This document shows positions 35,655 to 47,235 of a stretch of 64,000 bases of DNA, one piece after another. The DNA comes from Spirometra erinaceieuropaei. Lineage: Eukaryota; Platyhelminthes; Cestoda; Diphyllobothriidea; Diphyllobothriidae. The stretch's first letter is position 1. Every line of letters starts with the position of its first letter. The notes beneath the pieces were generated by a model. It was not told the origin of the DNA and ran no database searches. It saw only the letters and a list, made by a program, of their open reading frames with translations. The DNA lies in assembly GCA_902702965.1 (NCBI GenBank), contig CACRXP010000113.1, positions 861,992 to 925,991 on the forward strand, given 5' to 3'. Position numbers and translations under genes: made by a program.

Positions 35655-35684
35655 GCATATGACTATATATATATATATATATAT
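35655..35684 (+). repeat. (AT)n run at the end of the 4-kb repeat
   Basis: A run of about 11 AT dinucleotides follows GGGGCATATGAC. The second copy has a shorter run (41198-41208). Different PLE sequence follows in each copy. Confidence 0.8.
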
Positions 35685-35843
35685 GTAGCTCAGAGGGGGT
35701 ATGCATTCCGAGTTGATATAATGAAAAAATAGAAGAGGTTTATCGGGAAAATCAAGTTGTACTCGTAAATTTTTGAGCTGGGGACACCAACCCGTCGTCA
35801 GACGAAATGAAAACGAGGGAGAAAGTTATGTCGTCACAGAAGA

Positions 35844-36920
35844 CTGCTCGCCGAACTAGTTTTGCAGCGACTAGAAGAGATAGTTTAACAAACTATCAAG
35901 CCTAAACTATGGCGTCGTTACGTTGATGATACCTACGTCAAAATAAAGAAGTGCGAAGTCTAACGGCTTCACCAGCGACTGAATGACGTCTTCTCAGCCA
36001 TACAGTTTACCCGCGAAGAGGCGATTGCAGACTGCTTGCCGTTTTTGGACGTGAGAATACAGAAGTTGAGCGATGGTGCCCTGGCAACAAGTGTCCATAG
36101 GAAAGACTCTAACTCTGAGATTATTGTCAACTATGGAAGCAACCACCCTGCAGCTCACAAAAGAAGCTGCTTCCGAACTCTATTCCACCGGGATTACCGT
36201 TATTGTAACAGCAACGATCTCCTGAACAAAGAACTTGCTCACCTGTATCGGTTACTCCGCCCTAACGGATATCCGATCAGTTTTGTAAAGAACTGCCTCA
36301 GGCACCAGACACAATCGTAAGACCCCACCCCTTAAGAAGAGATTGTGACGCGAAAATTCTACTCCTTGCCATATATGCATGGAACTTCTGAAATAATCGC
36401 CCGGCAGTTCAGCCGCTTGGGTATTCACGTTGCCCACAAACCGGTATCTTCACTACGCGCAGCACTATCTCGAGTGAAGGATCCCATCCCGAAAGAGCAA
36501 CAAACGAATGTAATTTATCGCATCCCGTGTGCTAATTGCTCTTGCGTGTATGTTGGCCATACAGGTCGATTCCTGGGCACCCGTATCAACGAACACAAAC
36601 TAGCTGTCCGTCGGCGAGACCCCCTGTCCCTCGTCTTTGCCCATGCACTCGAGTACGACCACCGATTCAATTGGGATGACACTGAGGTCGTCGCCATGGC
36701 TAACACAAAGCGATGGAGGGAATTTCTCGAGGCTTGGTACTACAGTACGGGTAGTATCAACCGCCACGTTGACTTAGATGTCCATTACGAGGGTCTGTGC
36801 TCACGAATGACTGCCCCTGTGCTAATCACGCATCAACGACCGCGAATACAGCCGCCCGGATCCCAACTGATCCCCCATCCCCCCTACCCCTCCAGCACGA
36901 TGTGCCGTAATTGTTCCGCC
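35844..36920 (+). pseudogene. PLE reverse transcriptase-endonuclease, broken, runs into gap
   Basis: One frame carries both domains. The reverse transcriptase part shows LLAELVLQRLEEIV, then WRRYVDDTYV with the YVDD catalytic box at 35919-35930, then LPFLDV and LYRLLRPNGYP. The endonuclease part (from 36345) has NVIY at residues 55-58, C62/C65/C67, YVG at 69-71, GR at 74-75, the Glu of FLEAWYYS at 129 and Asn139. In-frame stops occur at 35886-35888, 35961-35963, 36318-36320 and 36333-36335. The 5' half of the reverse transcriptase is missing. The frame continues to the N run at 36926. It belongs to a different PLE subfamily from the 16- and 24-kb copies. Confidence 0.85.
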
Positions 36921-36925
36921 TCCTC

Positions 36926-37152
36926 NNNNNNNNNNNNNNNNNNNNNNNNNNNNNNNNNNNNNNNNNNNNNNNNNNNNNNNNNNNNNNNNNNNNNNNNNNN
37001 NNNNNNNNNNNNNNNNNNNNNNNNNNNNNNNNNNNNNNNNNNNNNNNNNNNNNNNNNNNNNNNNNNNNNNNNNNNNNNNNNNNNNNNNNNNNNNNNNNNN
37101 NNNNNNNNNNNNNNNNNNNNNNNNNNNNNNNNNNNNNNNNNNNNNNNNNNNN
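36926..37152. other. Assembly gap (227 N)
   Basis: A run of 227 undetermined bases. The second 4-kb repeat copy begins at the first base after it, so the true junction and the PLE 3' end are unknown. Confidence 1.
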
Positions 37153-38130
37153 GGGCTCCTTCTCTCTACCATAGCCGCTGAAACTTCCAATTTAGCCATT
37201 TGGGACACCTATTCGATGACAAACTCAAACGGACGCATCGCCTTGTTTTAATGAACAACTTAAACGTGCTAGTTTTGGGACTAGGGCCATTCCTTCGTCG
37301 TCTAGCTCTGATGTATTGACTGCCATTCCCGATCTATGGCACTAGACGAAATGAAATGGAATATTTTCACCTCACTGCGCATTTTCCTTTATCCCGCACA
37401 TTCGAGCTGACCAATAGCTCGTCAAACGACCAATGCTTTTGGCTCTGCAAATACGTCGCATGCTGTTCCTAACTCATAGGCGTGTTCTTCTCAGTTTGTC
37501 GCGTTTACAGAATTCATTGGCCATTACAATCCCTTGTGACAGACCCTTCCGCGTCCCAGCCTTTACAATCAAGCTTTTCAAAATTGGCCGTTGCGAAAGT
37601 ACCGAGGTGGTTGAAGTCAAACGCTAGGAGGTAAATCACGTACCCTCCTTCACTACCTCTCCAAAAAGCCAGACATTTACACCTATTAAAGTGTCCCGCA
37701 AATCTACCGCTTCTCATAATGCCGGACAAGTTTACACACACCCCTACTCCTACACAAGCTCAACCTTCTTCGCTCATTGGTCATTTCCGGTTTCTTGATT
37801 GTTACTAATTTATAACTTACGCCCGACGTATATGTTCATTTCCATTTTACACTCGCGACCTCTACTCTCCCAGGCACGAGAGTCAAGAGGTAAAAAATAC
37901 GTCTTACTTTGGTGTGATGAAAACTGATGTTAAAATAATGCTTCCTAAAACAAAAAATCCGACTTGCGTTACCGCCCCGTAGTTCATTCGCTTTTTCCCG
38001 TACAGCTGGCGTTGACTGCTCTGAGATATATATTACCTTCCTCAGGATATACATCCATGTATGCAGAGAAAGGCACCAACTAGTGAGATTGAAAAACCGT
38101 TTACCGAGTCTGATGCAGTTATGGAGAAAC

Positions 38131-38353
38131 AAAATATATCAGAGGAGTTGGGAGATTACAGTCTGAAGACAGATGGCCGGAAATGCAGTAGCAGTGAGGA
38201 GGAATAACGATGACTCTCAAGTCGCGGATCATTGGGTGGTATTTAGACCCACCCTTGAAGCTCGCGTAGACAAACAAATTTTGAGCTACTTGATTCTTAG
38301 CCACCCAGGCAGTAGTCCATCAACAAGCCGAATTGCCTTCCCCTCTATGGTTG
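38131..38353 (+). pseudogene. GIY-YIG endonuclease fossil inside 4-kb repeat, copy 2
   Basis: This is the duplicate of the fossil at 32609-32830. The RRNNDDSQVADH stretch is slightly closer to the 16-kb ORF, but the YVG glycine codon is lost (TAT ATC AGA). It has stops and frameshifts as in copy 1. Confidence 0.55.
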
Positions 38354-38559
38354 GTGCTAAGAATATGTCTGCGCAAAGCAGTAAATAACACGGGCAGGGG
38401 AGGTTAGCGTGGACAAACCCCGATTACACTGACAGCATCAGAGGACCAAAATGAACACTGTGGTTGACAAAATTGCTTAGACACATCTTCTGCAGGAGAA
38501 CAGGACATTCATTTGAAGAGGCTGGGCGAGTGAGAAAAATATGCAATGTCTAAGTTGTC

Positions 38560-38880
38560 CTAAAATTCTCTTACCGATTTCTGCCATCACGTTTCATGAG
38601 AGTGGTCACGTACTGTATGTGCTCCCATTGCAACTGCATCCTGTTGATACGGCATTCGTTTCGTGTTCTGAACCCAATGTTTTACAATTCAGTTATTACG
38701 GGCAACCGAACTAAATTTCGGTCAAAAGCCAGCGTCTCGAGGTAACCGAAATATCTTGGGATTATGTTTCATGGTAATTAATATTACAATCCTACCTAGG
38801 TAATCTTTCCCAGCCGATAAGGCATTTCAGAATTTCGGTTAACATCTCATGTGTTAGCACATCCACTGTATATTTCTGCG
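38560..38880. repeat. Palindromic-element fragment, 4-kb repeat copy 2
   Basis: This duplicates the fragment at 33040-33346. Here the right terminus is better kept, reading ATCCACTG followed by TA at 38879-38880, close to the CTACTG-TA of full copies. Confidence 0.6.
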
Positions 38881-40349
38881 TGTTCCGTTGTCCTCTCCTG
38901 ACAGGATTTATTTGACTAGTCTATGGTTTATAAAAAGCCGAAAGGATCTCCTCTAAGGTATGCTTTCACAGCGGTATAAGGAATTCGACGACCTGATTTT
39001 CATTGCAACTGTGGCCCAGATTGTTAATCAGCTTCAATCGTGTTTTTCCACTTTCCCCTTTTTACAAAGCTACTGCCAGTGAACATCTTACAATCCACGC
39101 TGACCAAAATATCAACCATTGCCCATGCCGGCGAATGTCTCGATCTAGTAAGGCAAAGCCTTTTCCTCACTGTCAGTGAGTCCAGTTTCCCTTCAGGTGG
39201 AATCTCCCTTATTCTCCGCCTCTAAATTTGGTTAAGGAACACCATCACAACCGGGGTTCAACAGCGCCTGGGTCAGACGGTGTCATACCGCTTATGTGCT
39301 GCCCTATTTAGCTGGCAACGGTCTTGACTGATTTATCTGCCTTTCAAGGGATCAGGGGAGCCGGGTGATAGACATATAAATTGAGTCGTCCTTATCAAAA
39401 ACACGTTTTTTTATTTGTGTCTTAAAATCTTTCTATCCACTTCATCGTTTATTTGCGCTTTTGAACATCACAAAACTAATCAGGTCATCTTGCTGCAGTG
39501 TTGCAAACCTCCCACAAATTGTACACAGGATCTAGCACGGTGCCTTAGATGGCTGTTCTCTAAATACACTATTGGGAAATTACGGGTTCCCTTGCGTAGG
39601 TGCAGACATTTGTGGATACCCCGTTTTCTCGTCTGTCGTTCCGTGCCATCAACTAATTAGGGAGAAATCCGAGCGCGCCTTTTCTTACTTGGATTTTGCA
39701 GTCTGGTAATCTTCTTCCTTACTTATTTGTTCAGGCCGATGATATCAGTCCGCCTACTGAGTACATGTGTTTTAGGTATGCTGCAAATATATTCACGGGT
39801 CGTCTTGTCAAAAATTAAGACCGATTTTAAATGTCTGAAGGCATTTTTTCATGCAAACTCAGCCTGCCTGCCAGAAATCAGCCTCCTTTGTAGCAGCCAA
39901 AAGTCAGTTTAGAGGATCTTTTACTGTGAATATTTTCCACTATCAAAAGTGGGCAGCGGAGTTTCAGTTTTTATTTTTTTGTCATTCTGTCCTCTGTCCT
40001 TGCATCCTTTCTTGCATTTAATCCCTTTTCCTTAAGAAGTTTAAATTTTGTTTACTGCATTCGACGTTTATGTTCGCACTACACTCTTCAAGCAGGAATC
40101 CAACGACTTATAGATACATTTCTCATTAGTCTTGTGCTTTACTGGAAGTATTTTGTATGTTTCCTTCTACTATCGATTCTTTTTATTCCTTTCTATTTGA
40201 TAATCGCATATGTTAACGTTCTTTAGCACTCGGATGTGTTGTAAATTAAATCCCCGGTAGTGCTGGCGGACTCCTCATCCTGACTTAAATGATGTGGAGT
40301 TACTCCGCCTAACTTGTTTTTTATTTCTTGGTACCAATGTTTATATCTG

Positions 40350-41025
40350 CTGTTAATACCTTTGTTGGGGATAGGACAAAGGCTTTGCCATTTATATGTT
40401 TATATACATGTCAAATAAGCGTTTGATCCTCACTGTTGTGGTTAGGATCTCACTCGATCCCATACCATCCGCCCGTCAACTTTCTGCTAATGATAGCAAA
40501 CGCTGTGTCATAATAAATTAGCAACTCACTAGGAGTGCAACAGGCCAGACGCGGACAGCCGTTTTTCGGTCGCTATCGATCATCTGTACGTCATGGGCCG
40601 TATGAATTGAGGTATATTAACATGTCAAGTAATCGTTTGACCCACACCGTCGTAGTTAGGAATTTACCCGTCAGTAGCAAGCTGGCGGGCGGGCAGAATG
40701 GGATCGATTGAGGCCCTAACCACAACAGTGAGGGTCAAATGCTTGCATGACACGTTTATCTACCTTACTTCATGTGGCTTACGACGTACTGATGATCGTT
40801 AACGACCGTGAAACAGCTGTCTGCGTCTGGCCTGTTGCACTCCTAGTGAGTTGCTAATTTATTATGACACAGCGTTTGATATCATTAGCAGAAAGTTGAC
40901 GGGCGGATGGTATGGGATCGAGTGAGATCCTAACCACAAAAGTGAGGATCAAACACTTATTTGACATGTATATAAACATATAAATGGCAAAGCCTTTGTC
41001 CTACTCCCAACAAAGGTATTAACTG
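40350..41025. mobile_element. ~670-bp foldback element with internal repeats
   Basis: The whole segment is one long inverted repeat centred near 40690. Its outer ends are GTTAATACC (40352) and GGTATTAAC (to 41023). Each arm has two related ~80-bp units containing TTGTGGTTAGG or its variants, so four units alternate in orientation across the element. No protein is encoded. I cannot assign a superfamily; TIRs do not match the TA-flanked family and no target duplication is clear. Confidence 0.75.
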
Positions 41026-41276
41026 CCTTCGGTCAGCCAACCATAACCCTGACCACCAGCTGGGATCACAAACATAAACATGCGTTCACACACCTGGCGC
41101 GGCTGGTCAACCATTGAGTTATACCGGATGAACCATAAACACTTCGTCAAACCGATTTTCATAAGCGTCTCGCCACCTGCCATTCTCGGGGCATATGACT
41201 ATATATATGCCGCGTATATCATCCCCGGAGGAAGACGAAGAAGAGAAAGCGATTTCATGGACTAGGTCATTTTCAC

Positions 41277-41330
41277 ACTGACGTTTCGGAAACTCTCTCG
41301 TTTCCATCATCAAAGTCATTTGCTGGCGTT
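41277..41330 (-). ncRNA. Hammerhead-type motif in a PLE terminal-repeat fragment
   Basis: On the minus strand, GACT precedes TTGATGA, then GGAAAC/GTTTCC forms a perfect 6-bp helix II, then GAAA (complement of 41284-41287), CGTC and AGTGTG. C3 is replaced by T and helix I is reduced to about 3 bp, so it is probably inactive. The perfect helix II shows that this stem is conserved by compensatory change relative to the 15.37-kb copy (GGATTC/GAATCC). Confidence 0.55.
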
Positions 41331-41395
41331 TCCTAATGCCCTTGATCCGTTCAGCCTTGCCGCATATACATGCATGTTTATGCATATATATTTAC

Positions 41396-41600
41396 CTGCA
41401 TGGGAGAATTACCGACAAAAACAAGGTGGACAGGGCCGTCAAATTCGGGCTTATTAACCGTCGTCAGCCGTCCTTACCCAATCCGTGTTCGCAGGACCTG
41501 AGACCCGAACTCGGCTTCTTTTGCCACCCGACATTAAGAATCCCAGCTCGGTACCATTCAGCCTGGGACCCGTTGTTCTGTAGTATTTTCCAGGGAAATT
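41396..41600 (-). repeat. tRNA-headed SINE, copy 2
   Basis: Read on the minus strand, a diverged tRNA-like head with a B-box-like GCCGAGTTCGGGTC is followed by a body containing GGCTGACGACGG and TTTTTGTCGGTAAT, as at 4131-4296. The head is more degraded than in copy 1. Confidence 0.6.
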
Positions 41601-44600
41601 AACTTTGATGGAATCGTGTTCCCCGATCAGGTTAAGGCTAATATCGTCTCCTTGCGTCTTGGGCCGTTAATCTAGTGCCCTTGCGGGCACACGTACGGCG
41701 ACTAGAACTGTACGCAGGAAGCACTATTACCGCACTGTCGCTCAGCCACTGGGCAAGTCCATATATGTTTTAACCCTATGTCCAATAACCGTACGACGCA
41801 AATGCGAGGAAGCCGTCTTTCTGGTAAATTATTCTTGAAGTGTTTTGTGTGGGCACATTCATCCCACCCACGTCGTGCTATTAATATTCCTCAGAATAAA
41901 AGCTAAGGAACTTGCTGTGCCACGTTGACTATTCCGCAACCTGAATTTAAAAATCAAGGACAGAACCACCACTCAAGGTTATTTGAGACAACTTCCAAAA
42001 TGTGTTTTGCGGATTGGCTTGGTTAGGTTTGATCAGGCTGATTCAACCGTGGCATCTATGCCATTTCATTACGCTGGTGGACCACAGTTTGGGCGTAGTT
42101 TGAGAGCACAGACCTTCCCCCCATTAAGCATCATTTTCCCCCACCATCATCGTTATCGCTTTCATCTTCAAGGGTACAGAGAGCATTTGATCAAAATCAC
42201 CATTCCGCCGCCATCGCCACACACATGAGAGCGTTATTAGCATCTATAGGACATAATTTGGACTGGACCAAGGGGATAGAATCTCGTGAGAGAATTTTCG
42301 GCAAAGAATCCTTTGCATTGTAAATAGTTCTTAATTGGGTGCATTGCGCAGTTTACAAGTGCATCTTTGTACGTGCATTTATACTGCTCTGAAGGTATGA
42401 GCGAGAGAGCCCCATTTGACGTGCATTTTAAGACGATGCCAACACGCAAAGTACATCTTTTCAGGACTGGTTTGAAGCCCTGAGGTTGCACTGGCTAGTT
42501 ATGTTTATCTGCAAAAAACTTACATCAAAGTACATATAAGTGATGTTAAGAAAACACAGGCCACGGAAACCTGTCACTCACAAATACACGCCCTCACAAA
42601 AGGTGTGATGCTTACAAACGTTTTATTTGATCTCCCCGGTCAACCGAAACCAGTTTGTTCGAGCACTTTTGACAACCATGGGAGGCCTTGAGACGTTCTG
42701 ACCGATAAAAAGAAATTACCTTACGACATAAAACATAAAATAACGGTGTTTGTCTAGGTGATTAATAATAACGTGAGGAAAAAGTGTTAGTTTTTTTTTC
42801 AAAGAGCATTTCATTGTCTTTGTGGTAATAGGGCTTACAATTGGGTTATCATCAAACGCAAGCCGAAGCCAACTCCTCCTTCGTACACAACCAAAAGGTT
42901 TATTTCCTCCTAAGTTTGCGACCAAGAGATTTAATCAAATTAGTTGTTATAGAACAGCTTTTTTGTTTTTTACCTCAGTCGGAATGTCAGGAAAACTTTC
43001 AACAACGCATTGCAAATACTCCATAAAATCTTTATCAGCTTTCGCTGGTATGCACCATGTTTTCGCTCGTTCTTATATAGCACCCTTTTCAAGTAGACAC
43101 TTAAAAGATGACGATGCTGAAATGACATGACTGAAAGAACTGAGGCCTTATGACAAATCCGCTTTTTCACAAAACATGTCCCTCTCAACTGGTTACACAA
43201 TCATTAAAGAAACAAGTGGACATGAATTTATCTGGATATCCCGCTGTATACTCAACCTGTATCTGTGTCCAAAATGAATGGTCAGCAGTTATATCTCGTC
43301 TTTTATTCCTTCGTGAGCCTACTGTGGTACCAGTCTGTCGTGAGGGGCAGGTATTTTGTTTGCCTTATAGCACAGCTACGTTTGAGACCATAATGCTTCC
43401 CGATAGAGGAGAAGGGGGTATGCCAGGCATATAAAAGTGTTATAAAGTTAACTTTTGAATTATTTCAAAACCACTGGTATTCTCTGGTTGCTACAATGCA
43501 AAAAAGCTGGTGATTATCAGCGGGTCTCGGGTAACAGTCCCCAGCAGTAATTAGAACGCAAAAGCAAGGCAGATTACTGACTTAGATGCGTTGTATTTGG
43601 TTCACAGAGTCTTCCTATCACACCCCTCAACGCTTAATCTGGTGAGTTTTTGGCAATGTCATTGTACCCATCAGTTGTTTACATTTTTCCTGTTATTTTT
43701 CCACTTTTGCTTAAAGAAAGGCAAATTCATTCTAGGACGCGCCTTTCAAGTGCCCTCTCCCTCTGCCAGTATTTCGTATATATTTTAAGTCCATGTCATT
43801 GTAAAACGGCATTTGGCAGTAATCAGGTAGTTGTCCGATCGAAGTCTGGACGACGTTGTCCATCCTCTCCACTCGGCATTAATTGCTGTTACGTGTTTCT
43901 TTTCCATGCGCCCTGGCTTCCGGCACTGACGTGCTGTACATCGGTCTATAAAATTTCTGCATTATCATTTCTGACGCGAGATCTTGCATGATAGGAGACT
44001 AAAATTTAAAAACTGGAACTCCCAGTCCCCGTAAAATTTATGTAGTTTTGTGCAAATCCAACTTTCTCGTCATTCATTTATTTGCAATTCAGTCAATGTG
44101 GATGGAAAATTTTTTTCTGAAACGTTTGAAATGATACTTTAAAACTAAAGCGCATTTCTCTATCTCACTTCCGCTTTGCAATGTGTTGGTAGATCCCACC
44201 TAACTGCCCCGCTGTGAGAAGAGTTTCAGATAAAATCGGTTTAAGCGCCAAAACCTTTTAAAAGACCTGGTTGACAGAAATCGTAGAGGGGGCTCCTTGG
44301 ATTGGTTTGTACGTCGGTCCGACCCCTGCATTGCTGACGGATGTTCATTTATTCTCGTCCACATCTCTCAGTCAGTTTCCCCAGCACGGCTGCATTCTCG
44401 GTAAACGCACTGTGGACAGTTGAACCCCTAAGGCCATGAGGGCTGAAATCAAACTCATTGCTGAACACTTTAGAGCCGATTGGCACTTGCAAATCCTGCC
44501 CTGGAGGAACGGTGGACACCAAAGAAGCAGAATGAAAGAAGATAACCACATCATGGTTAAACATCTCGTTCATAGTAGACATCTAGCCTGGAACTACCTA

Positions 44601-45341
44601 TAATGTTGGCGTCGTATTATAATTTCAACAGACATATCTGAAGAGCCAAAGATCTAAACGGGAGACATTATTCGTCACCTACCGACTACAACGAAAGTGC
44701 CGAAAATAGAACTATGGCCGAGAATTCACGAGCAACGATTAATGGTGTAAATGTCGGACAGGAAATCTTGTAACTGATCACGATTTAGACTATGCTGAGG
44801 TCAAGAGTGTAGGGCGTAGTTATAAGCCCACAGTCAGACAGGTTCAGGGCGCGAGGATTTCAGCCGTTAACTCAATCGCCCGACACATCCAGTTACCTCA
44901 AGCCTCCATGATTCTGCAAAAAGCTTAAAGGGCGACCAACCTCTCTGTGCTTCGGCCCCAACTGTCAACGGACAAAACTTACAACCGCAAACGGAGCATT
45001 CGGACGATCCAGCTGTCGCAGAACCCGAGTACATGTTTGTCTGGGCACGAATTTGATATCGAACAAACGTTCAATCACGCCAGCACACTCAGGAACAACC
45101 TCGTTTAACCCTGGGCAGGCAACATGAACTTCAAGGGCAAAGGACTGCACGTGTTGTTTGAACGTTTAGGCTGAACATAAACATCCTGCTAACCACTTCT
45201 TTCTGTCTACCTTCCGGTAGAATGGGCACTTTTAATATATACACTAAATACCCAATTCAGTTTTAATTCAAAAACTTATTTGGACGGCACTTTGCGAGTG
45301 TTGTCCACTAGTTTGCTGCAGAGTATCCTTTAAAGTTAAAG
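41601..45341. other. Unassigned DNA
   Basis: I see no gene I can name. The longest frames are 42822-43130 (102 codons) and 43650-43991 (113 codons), both plus and unfamiliar. I find no RNA gene. Confidence 0.4.
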
Positions 45342-46310
45342 TAGTGTGGTGGGCGAACTTATGAAATGTCAACCTAAATTTCGAAATGTATTTTCGCATC
45401 AAACAGATTAATTAAACGGTGTTGTAAAAGCAATCATCTTGCAGCATAATTCTATAATAATTCAGTTACCTCACGATGCCGGCTTTTGAAGGAACTTCTT
45501 TCCAGTCGCATGCAAAAAGTATACTCTGTAAAAATGACTACTTTTACGGCACGTATTTTTCCCATTGATTTTCGATGCACTATAAAATTCAATTATTTTT
45601 AATGGAAAACATGCAGAAAAGTATTCATTTCTTTGCTTATTCGATAGAATATGACGTTCACTTCCACTTTTATACTTAAGGGGAGGGTATAGTTCGGTTT
45701 TAAAAAGTTTCTAATTGTGCTATGTTTCAGAACAGTGAGGTGGAATTTTCAAAACCGTCATGTCTCTGCATCTACCAATGCGGCTTGTAAAGTTAACAAT
45801 ATGGCTAAAATCCTCGGCTTAATTTTATGAACTCCACATGACCCTTTCTTAATACCGCGGAGAAGTGTATGATTTTCCGTACGCGGAAAATATACGGCCT
45901 GTAGTTTGGCAACCCTGAATGTAATTGTAACGACAGGTGGGGTTTACAATTATTCGGGAATTGAGAAAGTGTTTGAAAACCGTACTATACTCTTCCTCTG
46001 AGTACAACATTGGAAACAAACGTAATTTCCTATCAAATGATTAAAGGAATGAATATGCTCATTAATGCTCATCATGAAATATAGTTGAATTTTTAAGGGC
46101 ATCGAGAATCAATGAGGGAAATGCATGCTAGTTATGTAGTCGTTTTTTATAGACTATTGTTTTTGTATGCAGCCAGAAAGAAGTCCTTTCGTAAGCCGTA
46201 TCCTGAGCTAACTGGATTATTATAGAATTATGCGGCAGGACGATTATTTTTACAACGCATTTGTCCTCAGAGGTCGGGACAGGATTGCAGAATTCACGTA
46301 ACATCTGAAT
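45342..46310. mobile_element. Palindromic element, copy 6
   Basis: The left end aligns with the family as AGTGTGGTGGGC followed by TTATGAAATGTC; the right terminus is degraded beyond ~46300. Arms contain GCAGCATAATTCTATAATAA and AAAAATGACTACTT. The centre carries the hairpin TTTTCCG-TACG-CGGAAAA at 45873-45890. No protein is encoded. Confidence 0.75.
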
Positions 46311-46326
46311 TCGATATTTCTGAGTA

Positions 46327-46396
46327 TCCAGCTCACGATGGAGGAAGAAGAAGATTGTCCGTCATCGTTTCACGAAGTACTTCTAACGAACACGTC
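46327..46396 (+). pseudogene. PLE reverse transcriptase fragment
   Basis: A short stretch reads IQLTMEEEEDC followed by HEVLLTN, aligning with IQFTREEAIADC and DVRI of the 36-kb PLE just after the YVDD box. It directly abuts the palindromic element on the left and a SINE on the right. A second, longer fragment of the same region is at 47236-47485. Confidence 0.5.
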
Positions 46397-46424
46397 GTGC
46401 AATCGAGCCCAATGTCCTCCAAAC

Positions 46425-46515
46425 TTCAGCGTTGCGAATGACTGGCTGACGACGGTTAAGAGGTCAGAAATGGCCATTCAAGTCTCCCTTGTCTTTTTCG
46501 ACGATGTTATTCTGC
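46425..46515 (+). repeat. SINE body fragment
   Basis: GACTGGCTGACGACGGTTAAG through AAATGGCCATTC and AGTCTCCCTTGTCTTT matches the body of the SINE at 4131-4296 in the opposite orientation. The tRNA head is missing. Confidence 0.6.
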
Positions 46516-46649
46516 TAACGTACATAAATGTATATGATTGATGGGTGCTCACCGATGAAGGTACAGAACGCTGCTTGTTCTTTTGTGACTTGGGGCTCAT
46601 AGTAGAACACTTGTAGGCAGTAGCACACGTGCGGCCCAGGTAATTGAGC

Positions 46650-46745
46650 AGAAGAGTACAAAAAGGCGATCACTGGGACAAATTGTCTATGTATCCAACG
46701 TTTCGAACTCTTACGCGAGCCCACCCTCAAGGAATGAAATATCTG
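46650..46745 (-). repeat. PLE terminal-repeat fragment with decayed hammerhead
   Basis: On the minus strand GAGTTCGAAACGTT precedes ACAATTTGTCCCAGTGATCG, which matches TTCTTGTTCCAGTGATCG at the 3' end of the 16-kb element. The ribozyme core is too degraded to work: the CTGATGA region is not recognisable. Confidence 0.55.
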
Positions 46746-47235
46746 TACAAGTCATCGAATATTTGACACACCTCTGGCGGAGATAACTCCCAGCTACGCT
46801 GCAGGTTTGTGCACGCAGTGCTTTATAAGCAATTGGTAGGTTGATATGTCGAGTAATCGAGTCCTTTCTTAAGTGCCGCGCTTCCTGCAGCAGGTGTGAA
46901 AATTAGTCGCCCGACTGACCCAATATTCTTACACTCGATGTCAAAGCTATGACCTTCGGAGTAGGCACGGGCGGTTACGCAGGAGATTTTATCTTTCGCT
47001 CTCAGTCAACTCCTAATTGTACAATCTCGCATTTTCACTAACATAATTAACTTGACAACAATTGCAGTCCCCCCGGCAAATGGACCCAGATTTCAGGTTG
47101 ATGCGGATCGGGTCCGTAGGGTGCACGAGTTGCCGCCAGATTGTTGATTCCGGTCTGTGGGTAAAGTCAGTCTAAAATTCACTTATCAGTCTAGCGAATC
47201 TTCCTTGCACACCAGCTTTGAACTAGATCGTCCCA

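Larger units (their letters stand above)
31630..35672 (+). repeat. 4-kb direct repeat, copy 1
   Basis: Nearly the whole segment recurs in the same order and orientation at 37153-41209, offset by about 5.52-5.54 kb, with a few percent substitutions and small indels by eye. It contains an endonuclease fossil (32609-32830), a palindromic-element fragment (33040-33346) and a damaged foldback element (34855-35372). It ends in an AT dinucleotide run next to a PLE fragment. The frames conserved between copies (for example 33536-33721 and 39040-39225, 61 codons each) differ at about ten amino acids and show no protein-level conservation. Confidence 0.9.
37153..41209 (+). repeat. 4-kb direct repeat, copy 2
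   Basis: This is the partner of 31630-35672. It starts at the gap edge with GGGCTCCTTCTCTCTACC and ends at GGGGCATATGACTATATATA. It retains the complete foldback element that is damaged in copy 1. Its downstream flank (a PLE terminal-repeat fragment at 41.2-41.4 kb) differs from that of copy 1. Confidence 0.9.

Noticed and set aside
36822..37208. Open frames running through 36926-37152
   Set aside because: They cross a run of N and are not evidence of coding. The plus-strand frame is real only up to the gap.
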